Assembly (NCBI GenBank): GCA_045576655.1 | Contig: JAZNGW010000029.1 | Location: 43,269 to 107,268, forward strand | Direction of reading: 5' to 3' | DNA: 64,000 bases | Source of the DNA: RGIG8745 sp045576655 | Lineage (GTDB): Bacteria; Bacteroidota; Bacteroidia; Bacteroidales; Bacteroidaceae | Part shown: in pieces, positions 26,868-34,615 of the stretch | Layout: every line of letters begins with the position of its first letter | Numbering within the stretch: position 1 is the stretch's first letter | Made by a program: the position numbers and the translations under genes | The notes under the pieces: generated by a model | The model's database searches: none | The model's input: the letters and a program-made list of their open reading frames with translations, nothing else | What the model was told of the DNA's origin: nothing

Positions 26868-28313
26868 TTATCCCACGGTGCCCTCGAGCGATACCGCCAG
26901 TAGTTTCTGTGCTTCGACGGCAAACTCCATCGGGAGCTTGTTTATGACGTCCTTAGCGTAACCGTTGACGATGAGACCCACGGCGTCCTCGGTCGATATG
27001 CCTCGCTGGTTGCAGTAGAAGAGCTGGTCTTCTGAAATTTTGGAGGTTGTGGCCTCATGCTCCACGGTGGCGGTGTTGTTGTGCACATCCATGTAAGGGA
27101 ACGTGTGCGCTCCGCATTCGCTTCCGAGCAGGAGCGAATCGCACGAACTGTAGTTGCGTGCTCCGTCGGCGTTCTTGCCTATCTTGACGAGTCCGCGGTA
27201 GGAGTTCTGGCTCTTTCCTGCGGATATGCCTTTGGAGATGATGGTGCTGCGGGTGTTCTTGCCTATGTGAATCATCTTTGTACCCGTGTCGGCCTGCTGG
27301 AAGTTGTTCGTTACGGCCACGCTGTAAAATTCAGCCTGCGAGTTGTCGCCCGTGAGTATGCAGCTCGGGTACTTCCATGTGATGGCAGAACCCGTCTCGA
27401 CCTGTGTCCAGGAGAGTTTGCTGTTCGCTCCGCGCAGATGTCCGCGCTTGGTCACGAGGTTGAGCACACCGCCCTTGCCCTCAGAGTCGCCCGGATACCA
27501 GTTCTGCACAGTGCTGTACTTTACCTCGGCATTGTCCATGACGACAATCTCGACGATGGCGGCATGGAGTTGGTTCTCGTCACGCATCGGAGCGGTGCAA
27601 CCTTCGAGGTAGGATACATACGACCCTTCATCGCAGACTATGAGCGTGCGTTCGAACTGGCCGGTATTGATGGCGTTGATGCGGAAGTAAGTGGACAGTT
27701 CCATAGGGCAGCGCGTGTTCTTCGGTATGTACACGAACGAACCGTCGCTGAACACCGCCGAGTTGAGTGCGGCAAAGTAGTTGTCGCGGTATGGCACCAC
27801 GCTTCCCAGGTATTGGCGCACCAGTTCTGGGTGTTCCTTCACAGCCTCGCTTATTGAGCAGAATATGATGTTCTTCTCGGCAAGTTTCTCCTTGAAAGTG
27901 GTCTTGACCGACACGGAGTCCATGACGGCGTCGACAGCCATGCCGCTCAGGGCAAGCCGTTCTTCAAGCGGAATGCCGAGCTTGTCGAATGTCTTCATCA
28001 GTTCGGGATCAATCTCCTTATTCTCCGATCCGTCCTTCTTCTTCGTAGGGTCGGCATAGTAGGAAATGGACTGATAGTCAATCTCCGGCATCTGCAGGTG
28101 TCCCCACTTAGGTTCTTTCTGGGTGAGCCAGTAGCGATAAGCCTCAAGACGGAACTCGAGCAGCCACTCCGGCTCTTCCTTCTTGGCGGAGATGAGGTGG
28201 ATGACATCCTCATTCAGTCCTTTCTCAATTATTTCAGTATGTATGTCAGTGGTGAATCCGTACTTGTACTTCTCCTCAGCCACTTTTCTTACATATTCGT
28301 TTGATTCAGCCAT
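26868..28313 (-). CDS. sufB: Fe-S cluster assembly scaffold SufB
   Basis: 481 aa. Typical SufB blocks: VVPYRDNYFAALNSAVFSDG, FVYIPKNTRCPMELSTYFRI, YLEGCTAPMRDENQLHAAIVE, KYSTVQNWYPGD (with the conserved Asn-Trp-Tyr) and AGKSQNSYRGLVKI. The Cys in EGCTAP is the conserved one used in sulfur acceptance. First gene of sufBCD. The 161-bp gap upstream holds a tandem palindromic array (28369-28455) and no clear promoter, so expression may read through from cvpA and the genes above. Confidence 0.98.
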   Translation of the reverse strand: MAESNEYVRKVAEEKYKYGFTTDIHTEIIEKGLNEDVIHLISAKKEEPEWLLEFRLEAYRYWLTQKEPKWGHLQMPEIDYQSISYYADPTKKKDGSENKEIDPELMKTFDKLGIPLEERLALSGMAVDAVMDSVSVKTTFKEKLAEKNIIFCSISEAVKEHPELVRQYLGSVVPYRDNYFAALNSAVFSDGSFVYIPKNTRCPMELSTYFRINAINTGQFERTLIVCDEGSYVSYLEGCTAPMRDENQLHAAIVEIVVMDNAEVKYSTVQNWYPGDSEGKGGVLNLVTKRGHLRGANSKLSWTQVETGSAITWKYPSCILTGDNSQAEFYSVAVTNNFQQADTGTKMIHIGKNTRSTIISKGISAGKSQNSYRGLVKIGKNADGARNYSSCDSLLLGSECGAHTFPYMDVHNNTATVEHEATTSKISEDQLFYCNQRGISTEDAVGLIVNGYAKDVINKLPMEFAVEAQKLLAVSLEGTVG

Positions 28314-28368
28314 TTTGTGTTAAGTTGTTTATCTTTTATGTATGAACCGCCGCCATGCGGTCTTGCGT

Positions 28369-28455
28369 TTTCGAGCCCTCGTTCATTTATCAACGAGCCC
28401 TCATTTATTTATCAACGAGCCCTCGTTAATTTGCAAACGGGCGCTCGTTAACTTG
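28369..28455. repeat. Four tandem 21-22 bp units with palindrome AACGAGCCCTCGTT
   Basis: Units at 28369-28390, 28391-28412, 28413-28433 and 28434-28455. The core AACGAG-CC-CTCGTT is a perfect palindrome in unit 3 and altered at a few positions in the others; spacers are A/T-rich (ATTTAT or AATTTG). It fills most of the cvpA-sufB gap. In RNA each unit could fold into a small hairpin; in DNA it could be a symmetric binding site repeated every two helical turns. Confidence 0.85.
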
Positions 28456-28474
28456 TTGGCGGTTAAACGTTCGT

Positions 28475-29029
28475 CTATTTAAACGGAAAATCCTTCGGAA
28501 GTTTGTCTGCCAGTCCCTTGTGTGGCTTGTATCCGCTTTTAGTTTCAGTATTGTCTGTCACGATGAGGATTTCGGGCAGGATGGGGTGGGAGGCGTGCTT
28601 CACATGGTAGTAAAGCTCGCTTCGCGTTTCGAGTTTTTCGAGTTTGGTGCCTCCGGAACTGACGACTAAGTCCATAATGTTGAATGCCACGCTCATGATT
28701 AACCCGTAGCTCAGCGCACCGATGGCCATGCCTACGAGACGGTTTATCCATCCGAGTTTGATGGCGGAGAAGAGCTTGGTGAGCAGTGTGGCCAGCCATC
28801 CAAGGGCGAGGGGCACGATAATGACAATGAGGATGAAGGCAATGATTTGTCCGTACTGGACCTCAGTGCCGAGGCTTACTGCCAGTTGTTCGCCGTACTT
28901 GTCGTAGAGCAGGATGGCCAGCACAACGCCGGCGATGACACCGATGATGCTGGCTATTTGCTTGAATGCGCCTTGGACAATTCCGACTATTGCTCCTGTG
29001 GCAAACACTATGTATATTAGTATGTCCAT
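28475..29029 (-). CDS. CvpA family membrane protein
   Basis: 184 aa with four hydrophobic segments. The N-terminus DILIYIVFATGAIVGIVQGAFKQIASIIGVIAGVV matches the CvpA family (residues 1-30 form the first hairpin of helices), named for colicin V production. The family affects envelope function; its mechanism is unclear. The C-terminal 45 residues are polar. It lies between infB and sufB on the same strand. Confidence 0.85.
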   Translation of the reverse strand: MDILIYIVFATGAIVGIVQGAFKQIASIIGVIAGVVLAILLYDKYGEQLAVSLGTEVQYGQIIAFILIVIIVPLALGWLATLLTKLFSAIKLGWINRLVGMAIGALSYGLIMSVAFNIMDLVVSSGGTKLEKLETRSELYYHVKHASHPILPEILIVTDNTETKSGYKPHKGLADKLPKDFPFK

Positions 29030-29112
29030 TTTGTAACGTTTAACGTTTAGGGTTTAGGGGGCTCCGATTCTTCTTTGTGAAGGAGTGGGTGTTTGCCCCC
29101 TTCTCTTATAAA

Positions 29113-29167
29113 GTTATAGTTTAACACTAATGGATGACTGGAGCATTCATCAGTATTAAACTATAAC
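29113..29167 (-). terminator. Long hairpin after infB
   Basis: GTTATAGTTTAACACT (29113-29128) pairs with 29152-29167 over 16 bp with one G-U pair, and the loop can pair further (ATGGATGAC with GCATTCAT). It lies 53 bp past the infB stop. The following minus-strand sequence is only mildly T-rich (CTTTATAAG). A second G/C hairpin (GGGGGC...GCCCCC, 29057-29100) lies closer to cvpA. Together they suggest at least partial termination before cvpA. Confidence 0.6.
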
Positions 29168-29220
29168 GATCTCTTTATTGTTTGACGGGAGTGAGATTTT
29201 TCACTGCTTCCGTGCGGTCC

Positions 29221-32067
29221 TTAGAGTTTCTGTTTAACCTCAATTTCTGTGAATGCCTCAAGGATGTCACCTTCGCGGATGTCGTTGTAGTTGACGATTG
29301 AGATACCGCAGTCGAAGTTTGTGGAAACTTCCTTGACGTCGTCCTTAAAGCGCTTGAGGGCGTTGATGGCTCCGGTGTGTACAACGATACCGTCGCGGAT
29401 GACACGCACCTTGTCGGAGCGGTGTATTTTACCGTCGAGGACGAATGCACCGGCAACTGTACCGACCTTGGTGATCTTGTAAACCTGGCGAACCTCGACT
29501 GTAGCAGTGTTCTGCTCCTTGATTTCAGGTGCAAGCATTCCTTCCATCGCACTCTTGACCTCTTCGATGGTGTCGTAGATGATAGAGTAGAGACGGATGT
29601 CCACTCCTTCCTGTTCTGCCAACTTGCGTGCAGCTGCAGAAGGACGTACCTGGAAACCGATGATGATGGCGTCGGATGCTGCTGCGAGCGAAACGTCGCT
29701 CTCGGAGATCTGACCCACGGCCTTGTGGATGACATTGACCTGAATCTTCTCGGTTGAGAGCTTGATGAGCGAGTCGCTGAGGGCTTCGATAGAACCGTCC
29801 ACGTCGCCCTTGACGATGATATTGAGTTCCTGGAAACTTCCGAGTGCGATGCGTCGGCCCACTTCGTCGAGGGTGAGCATCTTCTGTGTGCGGAGTCCCT
29901 GCTCGCGGCGGAGCTGTTCGCGCTTGTTGGTGATTTCGCGTGCCTCCTGCTCAGTCTCCATCACGTGGAATGTGTCGCCGGCTGTAGGTGCTCCGTTAAG
30001 ACCGAGAATCAATGCCGGCTCGGCAGGGAGAGCCTGTTGGATACGTTGTCCGCGCTCGTTGAACATCGCCTTTATGCGTCCGTAGTGAGTTCCTGCGAGT
30101 ACTACGTCGCCCTGCTTGAGCGTTCCGTTCTGAACGAGGATTGTAGCCACGAAACCGCGTCCCTTGTCGAGCGACGACTCGATTACGGAACCTGTAGCCT
30201 TTCGGTTAGGGTTAGCCTTGAGGTCAAGGAGTTCAGCCTCGAGGAGCACCTTCTCCATGAGTTCGTCAACGCCGATACCCTGCTTAGCCGAGATGTCCTG
30301 GCTCTGGTACTTGCCGCCCCAGTCCTCAACGAGGTAGTTCATGGCAGCGAGTTGCTCCTTGATTCTTTCAGGGTTGGCAGTAGGCTTGTCACACTTGTTT
30401 ATAGCAAACACCATAGGCACGTTGGCTGCAACGGCGTGGTTAATTGCCTCCTTTGTCTGAGGCATGATGTCGTCGTCGGCAGCGATGATGATGATGGCGA
30501 TGTCGGTAATCTTGGCACCACGGGCACGCATCGCAGTGAAGGCTTCGTGACCAGGGGTGTCAAGGAATGTAATGTGCTTGCCATTAGCCATTTTCACGTT
30601 GTAAGCACCGATGTGCTGTGTGATACCTCCAGCCTCTCCGGCAATCACGTTAGTCTTGCGTATGTGGTCGAGGAGCGATGTCTTACCGTGGTCAACGTGA
30701 CCCATCACAGTGATGATAGGTGCGCGCTCTTCAAGATCCTCCTCAGCATCCTCCTCTTCAATGATAGCGTTTGAAACTTCTTCACTTACGTAGCTTGTGG
30801 TGAATCCGAACTCTTCGGCTACGATATTTATTGTCTCGGCGTCAAGACGCTGGTTGATAGATACCATCATGCCGATTGACATACATGTTCCGATTACCTG
30901 TGTCACAGATACGTCCATCATGCTTGCCAATTCGTTTGCAGTAACGAACTCGGTGATTTTGAGTACTTTGCTTTCTGCATTTTCCTCGTTCTCCAGTTCC
31001 TGCATACGGTTGTGGATGGCGTCGCGCTTGTCCTTGCGGTACTTCACGCCCTTCTTGGTCTGCTTGGATGTGAGGCGAGCCAATGTTTCCTTTACCTGCT
31101 TTGCTACTTCCTCGTCGCTGAGTTCCTGCTTAGGCTGAGGTGTGAACTTCTTGTTTTTCTTGCCGCCTTCAAAACCTTGTCCCTTAGGCTGGTTCTTGCC
31201 GTTCTTCTGTTGGCCGTTCTTACCGCCGCCTTGCTGGTTTGGCTTCTGCTGAACCTGGTTGGCTGCGGAATTGATGTCAACGCGTTCCTTGCCTATGCGC
31301 TGGCGCTTCTTCTTCTTTACGTCGCCTTGGCCTGTAGCAGTACCATTGGCAGAAACTGCCTTGTTTTTCATTTCCTGGCGCTGGCGGTCTTTCTCTTCTC
31401 TCTCTTTCTTGCGCTCAGCCTTGCTCTTCTTGTCAGGGCGAGTCTTTGAGTTGAGGCTTGAGAGGTCGATGAAACCAACTTGCTTGAACTGTACGCCTGC
31501 ATCAGGGGTTGATGCACGGAACACTTCTTCTGTGTTCTTTGGCTCAGCCTTTTGCTCTTGAACTGTTGCTGCGGCTACTGGCTGTTCTTCGATTATAACC
31601 TTCTCAACCTTCTTCTTTGTTTCTTTTGCCACGATGGTTTCTGCAACAGGTTCCGTTTTTTTAGCAACAGGCTCGGCTTTTGGCTCTTCTTGTTTTGGTG
31701 CAGGCTTTTCCTCTTTCTTAGGTGCGTTGTCGGCAATCGTGCCTACAACCTTGAACTGCACTTTGTTTTCTGCCTTTACGCGGAATATCTCTTGTTTCTT
31801 CTGCTCCTGCTCCTTACGTTCTTGTTCCTTGCGCTCCTCTTTCTCCTTGCGTTCTTTCTCTTTGCGCTTCTGGATGTCGAGCTTTGTTTCGGCATGGATG
31901 TCCTTGTCCTTGCCGAAAGCAGTTTTTAATTCTTCGTATTGTTCGTCTGTGATTTTTGCATTAGGGCTGGCATCCTCAAGTGCCATTCCCTTTTTTTGCA
32001 GGAATTCAGCCACAGTGTTGATTCCTACGTTGAGTTCTTTTAATGCTTTGTTCAGTCTTACTGCCAT
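29221..32067 (-). CDS. infB: Translation initiation factor IF-2
   Basis: 948 aa GTPase that places initiator tRNA on the 30S subunit. The N-terminal IF2_N module (VRLNKALKELNVGINTVAEF) is followed by a long Lys/Glu/Gln-rich linker (about 60-330), a second N2 module, then the G domain with GHVDHGKTS (G1), DTPGHEAF (G3) and NKCDKP (G4), and beta-barrel domains to the end. Length is at the upper bacterial range because of the charged linker, as in other Bacteroidetes. Cotranscribed with rimP-nusA. Confidence 0.98.
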   Translation of the reverse strand: MAVRLNKALKELNVGINTVAEFLQKKGMALEDASPNAKITDEQYEELKTAFGKDKDIHAETKLDIQKRKEKERKEKEERKEQERKEQEQKKQEIFRVKAENKVQFKVVGTIADNAPKKEEKPAPKQEEPKAEPVAKKTEPVAETIVAKETKKKVEKVIIEEQPVAAATVQEQKAEPKNTEEVFRASTPDAGVQFKQVGFIDLSSLNSKTRPDKKSKAERKKEREEKDRQRQEMKNKAVSANGTATGQGDVKKKKRQRIGKERVDINSAANQVQQKPNQQGGGKNGQQKNGKNQPKGQGFEGGKKNKKFTPQPKQELSDEEVAKQVKETLARLTSKQTKKGVKYRKDKRDAIHNRMQELENEENAESKVLKITEFVTANELASMMDVSVTQVIGTCMSIGMMVSINQRLDAETINIVAEEFGFTTSYVSEEVSNAIIEEEDAEEDLEERAPIITVMGHVDHGKTSLLDHIRKTNVIAGEAGGITQHIGAYNVKMANGKHITFLDTPGHEAFTAMRARGAKITDIAIIIIAADDDIMPQTKEAINHAVAANVPMVFAINKCDKPTANPERIKEQLAAMNYLVEDWGGKYQSQDISAKQGIGVDELMEKVLLEAELLDLKANPNRKATGSVIESSLDKGRGFVATILVQNGTLKQGDVVLAGTHYGRIKAMFNERGQRIQQALPAEPALILGLNGAPTAGDTFHVMETEQEAREITNKREQLRREQGLRTQKMLTLDEVGRRIALGSFQELNIIVKGDVDGSIEALSDSLIKLSTEKIQVNVIHKAVGQISESDVSLAAASDAIIIGFQVRPSAAARKLAEQEGVDIRLYSIIYDTIEEVKSAMEGMLAPEIKEQNTATVEVRQVYKITKVGTVAGAFVLDGKIHRSDKVRVIRDGIVVHTGAINALKRFKDDVKEVSTNFDCGISIVNYNDIREGDILEAFTEIEVKQKL

Positions 32068-32126
32068 ATGTGGAGTTTTGAGGTCTTTTTAGTTTGTTTC
32101 TTTAAATCTAAGCTTATTCGTTTGGT

Positions 32127-33389
32127 TTAGTCCTCAAATTCGGCTTTGAGAATACGGAGAACCTCGTCGACGGTGTCTTCTTCAAGGTCAGCCTTTTCGA
32201 TAAGCATGTCGCGTGGTGCGTCGATAACGCTCTTGGCAGTTTCGAGACCGAGTGATTTGATTGCCTCGATTACCCAGTCTTCGATTTCGTCTTTGAACTC
32301 GTCGAGGTAGATGTCTTCTGTGTCTTCCTCGTCGTTATCGAGTTCGCGGAATACGTCGATTGTGTACTCTGTAAGCATACTTGCAAGCTTGATGTTGTGG
32401 CCGTTCTTACCTATGGCAAGTGATACCTGGTCTGGCTGCAAGTAAACTTCTGCTTTGCGCTCTTCTTCGTTAAGGACGATTGAAGATACGCGTGCAGGGC
32501 TGAGTGCGCGCTGGATGAAAAGTTTGATATTGCTTGTGTAGTTGATTACGTCGATGTTCTCGTTGCGGAGTTCGCGAACTATGCCGTGTATGCGGCTTCC
32601 CTTCACGCCGACGCAAGCGCCTACAGGGTCGATGCGCTCGTTGTAGCTCTCCACGGCGATCTTTGCTCTCTCGCCTGGAATGCGGGCAATCTTGCGGATA
32701 GTGATGAGCCCGTCGTTGATTTCAGGCACTTCTGCCTCCAAAAGGCGCTGGAGGAAGTCTGGCGATGTACGGCTAAGAATGATCTTAGGGTTGTTGTTGA
32801 GGTTGTCAACGCGCAACACGATTGCACGTGCGGCTTCGCCCTTGCGGTAGAAGTCTGAAGGGATCTGCTCTGTCTTAGGGAGAAGGAGTTCGTTGCCTTC
32901 ATCATCGAGGAGGAGCATTTCGCGTTTCCAAACTTGGTAAACCTCTGCGCTAACGATAGTTCCGATTTTGTCAACATACTTGTTGTAAAGGTTGTCGTGC
33001 TCCAACTCCAGGATCTTTGATGCCATTGTCTGGCGAAGGTTGAGGATGGCGCGGCGGCCGAAGTCTGCGAAGTTAACCTTTTCGCTCACGTCCTCGCCGA
33101 TTTCGTAGTCGTCGTCAATCTTCTGTGCTTCGGAAAGGCTGATTTCTGCGTTAGGGTTAGTGACTTCATTGTCAGCTACAACGAGACGGTTGCGGTAGAT
33201 TTCAAAGTCGCCCTTGTCTGGGTTTACGATGACGTCGAAGTTCTCGTCCGAACCGAATGTCTTTTGCAATACACTGCGGAAAGAATCCTCAAGCACGCTC
33301 ACGAGAGTTGTGCGGTCGATATTCTTGGTCTCCTTAAAATCCTGAAATGTGTCAATCAGGTTTACCTGTTCTAATTTTTTCTTAGCCAT
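32127..33389 (-). CDS. nusA: Transcription termination/antitermination factor NusA
   Basis: 420 aa. The order is an N-terminal RNA polymerase-binding domain (1-130), S1 (about 135-200), KH1 (VGACVGVKGSRIHGIVRELR) and KH2 (LAIGKNGHNIKLASMLT), then a short acidic segment (NDEEDTED) and a helical tail. It lacks the long acidic-repeat region of E. coli NusA, which is normal for Bacteroidetes. It binds RNA polymerase and nascent RNA to control pausing and termination. It is 28 bp after rimP and 59 bp before infB. Confidence 0.97.
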   Translation of the reverse strand: MAKKKLEQVNLIDTFQDFKETKNIDRTTLVSVLEDSFRSVLQKTFGSDENFDVIVNPDKGDFEIYRNRLVVADNEVTNPNAEISLSEAQKIDDDYEIGEDVSEKVNFADFGRRAILNLRQTMASKILELEHDNLYNKYVDKIGTIVSAEVYQVWKREMLLLDDEGNELLLPKTEQIPSDFYRKGEAARAIVLRVDNLNNNPKIILSRTSPDFLQRLLEAEVPEINDGLITIRKIARIPGERAKIAVESYNERIDPVGACVGVKGSRIHGIVRELRNENIDVINYTSNIKLFIQRALSPARVSSIVLNEEERKAEVYLQPDQVSLAIGKNGHNIKLASMLTEYTIDVFRELDNDEEDTEDIYLDEFKDEIEDWVIEAIKSLGLETAKSVIDAPRDMLIEKADLEEDTVDEVLRILKAEFED

Positions 33390-33417
33390 TTCTTATATTT
33401 CGTTTTGTTATATTTCA

Positions 33418-33885
33418 TTATTTGAAGTCGATGATGGCTTTTACCCATTTAACTTCGTCGTATTTGAAAGGCATCTCCACCTCTACGGTCTGAGGGCGCT
33501 TTTTGCCTTCAACCTTCTGCTTCTGAAGAACGCCTACTGTGAAGCCTTCTTCTTCGGCTTTCAATAGTGTGCCTTCCATTTTCTTTCCGTCGGAGGTGAG
33601 CAGCTCCACGTCGTAGCCGATGCTGTTGACGTACTGCTGCAGAACCTTGAACGGTTGGCCTATTCCTGCCGAACCTACTTCAAGTTCGTAGTCCTCAACT
33701 TCGCGGTCAAGGTTTGATTCGATAAATTTGCTCAACTCGCAACAGTCCTCAATCCATACTCCGTCTTTATGGTCTATTTCCACGACGATCTTGTTCTGGG
33801 GGTCAACTGTGGCGTCTACAAGAAAATACTCTTTTCCTTCGAGCCATTCAGCTACGAGTTCTTTTACTTTGTCTTTCTGAATCAT
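33418..33885 (-). CDS. rimP: Ribosome maturation factor RimP
   Basis: 155 aa from ATG 33885 (MIQKDKVKELVAEWLEGKEY). The frame stays open to 33972, but that extension covers the transcription start region implied by the promoter at 33970-34000, so it cannot be the start. RimP features: FLVDATVDPQNKIVVEIDH, then YELEVGSAGIGQPF (family: L-E-V-S-S-P-G-hydrophobic; here GSAGIG) and the C-terminal SH3-like half. It helps 30S maturation. First gene of the rimP-nusA-infB operon. Confidence 0.93.
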   Translation of the reverse strand: MIQKDKVKELVAEWLEGKEYFLVDATVDPQNKIVVEIDHKDGVWIEDCCELSKFIESNLDREVEDYELEVGSAGIGQPFKVLQQYVNSIGYDVELLTSDGKKMEGTLLKAEEEGFTVGVLQKQKVEGKKRPQTVEVEMPFKYDEVKWVKAIIDFK

Positions 33886-33927
33886 ATATGTTTTTTTAAC
33901 TTGTGTAGTCGATAGCGTGTCAGAACG

Positions 33928-33955
33928 AAAAGGAGGGAACTTTTCAGTCCCCTCC
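33928..33955 (-). promoter_or_regulatory. Leader hairpin with T-run ahead of rimP
   Basis: In the predicted mRNA, GGAGGGGAC (33955-33947) pairs with GTTCCCTCC (33940-33932) across the loop TGAAAA, nine pairs with one G-U, followed by UUUUC. It has the form of a compact intrinsic terminator within the first 40 nt of the transcript. It may be an attenuator or a 5' stabilising stem. Confidence 0.6.
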
Positions 33956-33969
33956 ATTCTTTCGTTGTG

Positions 33970-34000
33970 CAAATATACGATTTATCGTTGTTGTGGCAAA
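33970..34000 (-). promoter_or_regulatory. Promoter of rimP-nusA-infB
   Basis: TTTG (33997-34000), exactly 19 bp, TATATTTG (33970-33977): a full match to the Bacteroidetes housekeeping consensus. Start of transcription near 33963, with a leader of about 78 nt to the rimP ATG. Confidence 0.88.
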
Positions 34001-34087
34001 TATTTTTGTGTAAATACTTGTAAAATATTACAGTTTTATGGGATAGTGCGGTTGTTTACTGTCATTTGCCTTATTGAAATGCGTGTT

Positions 34088-34615
34088 TTATATGCCGCAG
34101 TGCTCCTTGATGAGATTAACGTAGTGCAGTATCTGTTCTCTGCGTTCGATGATGTCGATGTCGATTGTGTGCTTTGCCTTTGAGTAGAAAGGCTCGCGTG
34201 CGGCCAGCGACTCTCGGATGAATGCGTTGAGCTCTTCCGGGCTTTTTCCTTGTATGAGCGGGCGGATGGTTTTGCCCATTTTCAGGTGCGCCTGCAGGAC
34301 GTGGGGCTCTGCTTTAAGGTATATGGTGCTTCCTTGCTGGTTCATGTAGTCCATGTTGTCGAAGAAGCACGGTGTGCCTCCGCCGCAGGATATGACCACG
34401 TCTTCAAACTCGGCAACTTCGTGGAGCATTCTTCTTTCGATGTCTCTGAAGGCTTCTTCGCCTTTTTCGGCAAATATCTGAGGCACCTTTTTGTGGAAAC
34501 GGTCTTCGATGTATGAGTCGAGGTCGAAGAATTGCATACCTGTTTCGCGGGCAAGGACTTTGCCCAGGGTGGTTTTGCCTGCTCCCATATATCCTATGAG
34601 AATTATCCTGGTCAT
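34088..34615 (-). CDS. aroK: Shikimate kinase
   Basis: 175 aa; ATP-dependent 3-phosphorylation of shikimate in the chorismate pathway. I start at ATG 34615 (MTRIILIGYMGAGKTTLGK), whose ATGA overlaps the topA stop; the longer frame is topA coding sequence. Walker A is GYMGAGKTT; DLDSYIE (shikimate-binding Asp), FRDIERRML and CGGGTP (shikimate-binding Gly-Gly-Gly) are all present, as is the lid Arg in GKTIRPL. Translation is probably coupled to topA. Confidence 0.96.
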   Translation of the reverse strand: MTRIILIGYMGAGKTTLGKVLARETGMQFFDLDSYIEDRFHKKVPQIFAEKGEEAFRDIERRMLHEVAEFEDVVISCGGGTPCFFDNMDYMNQQGSTIYLKAEPHVLQAHLKMGKTIRPLIQGKSPEELNAFIRESLAAREPFYSKAKHTIDIDIIERREQILHYVNLIKEHCGI

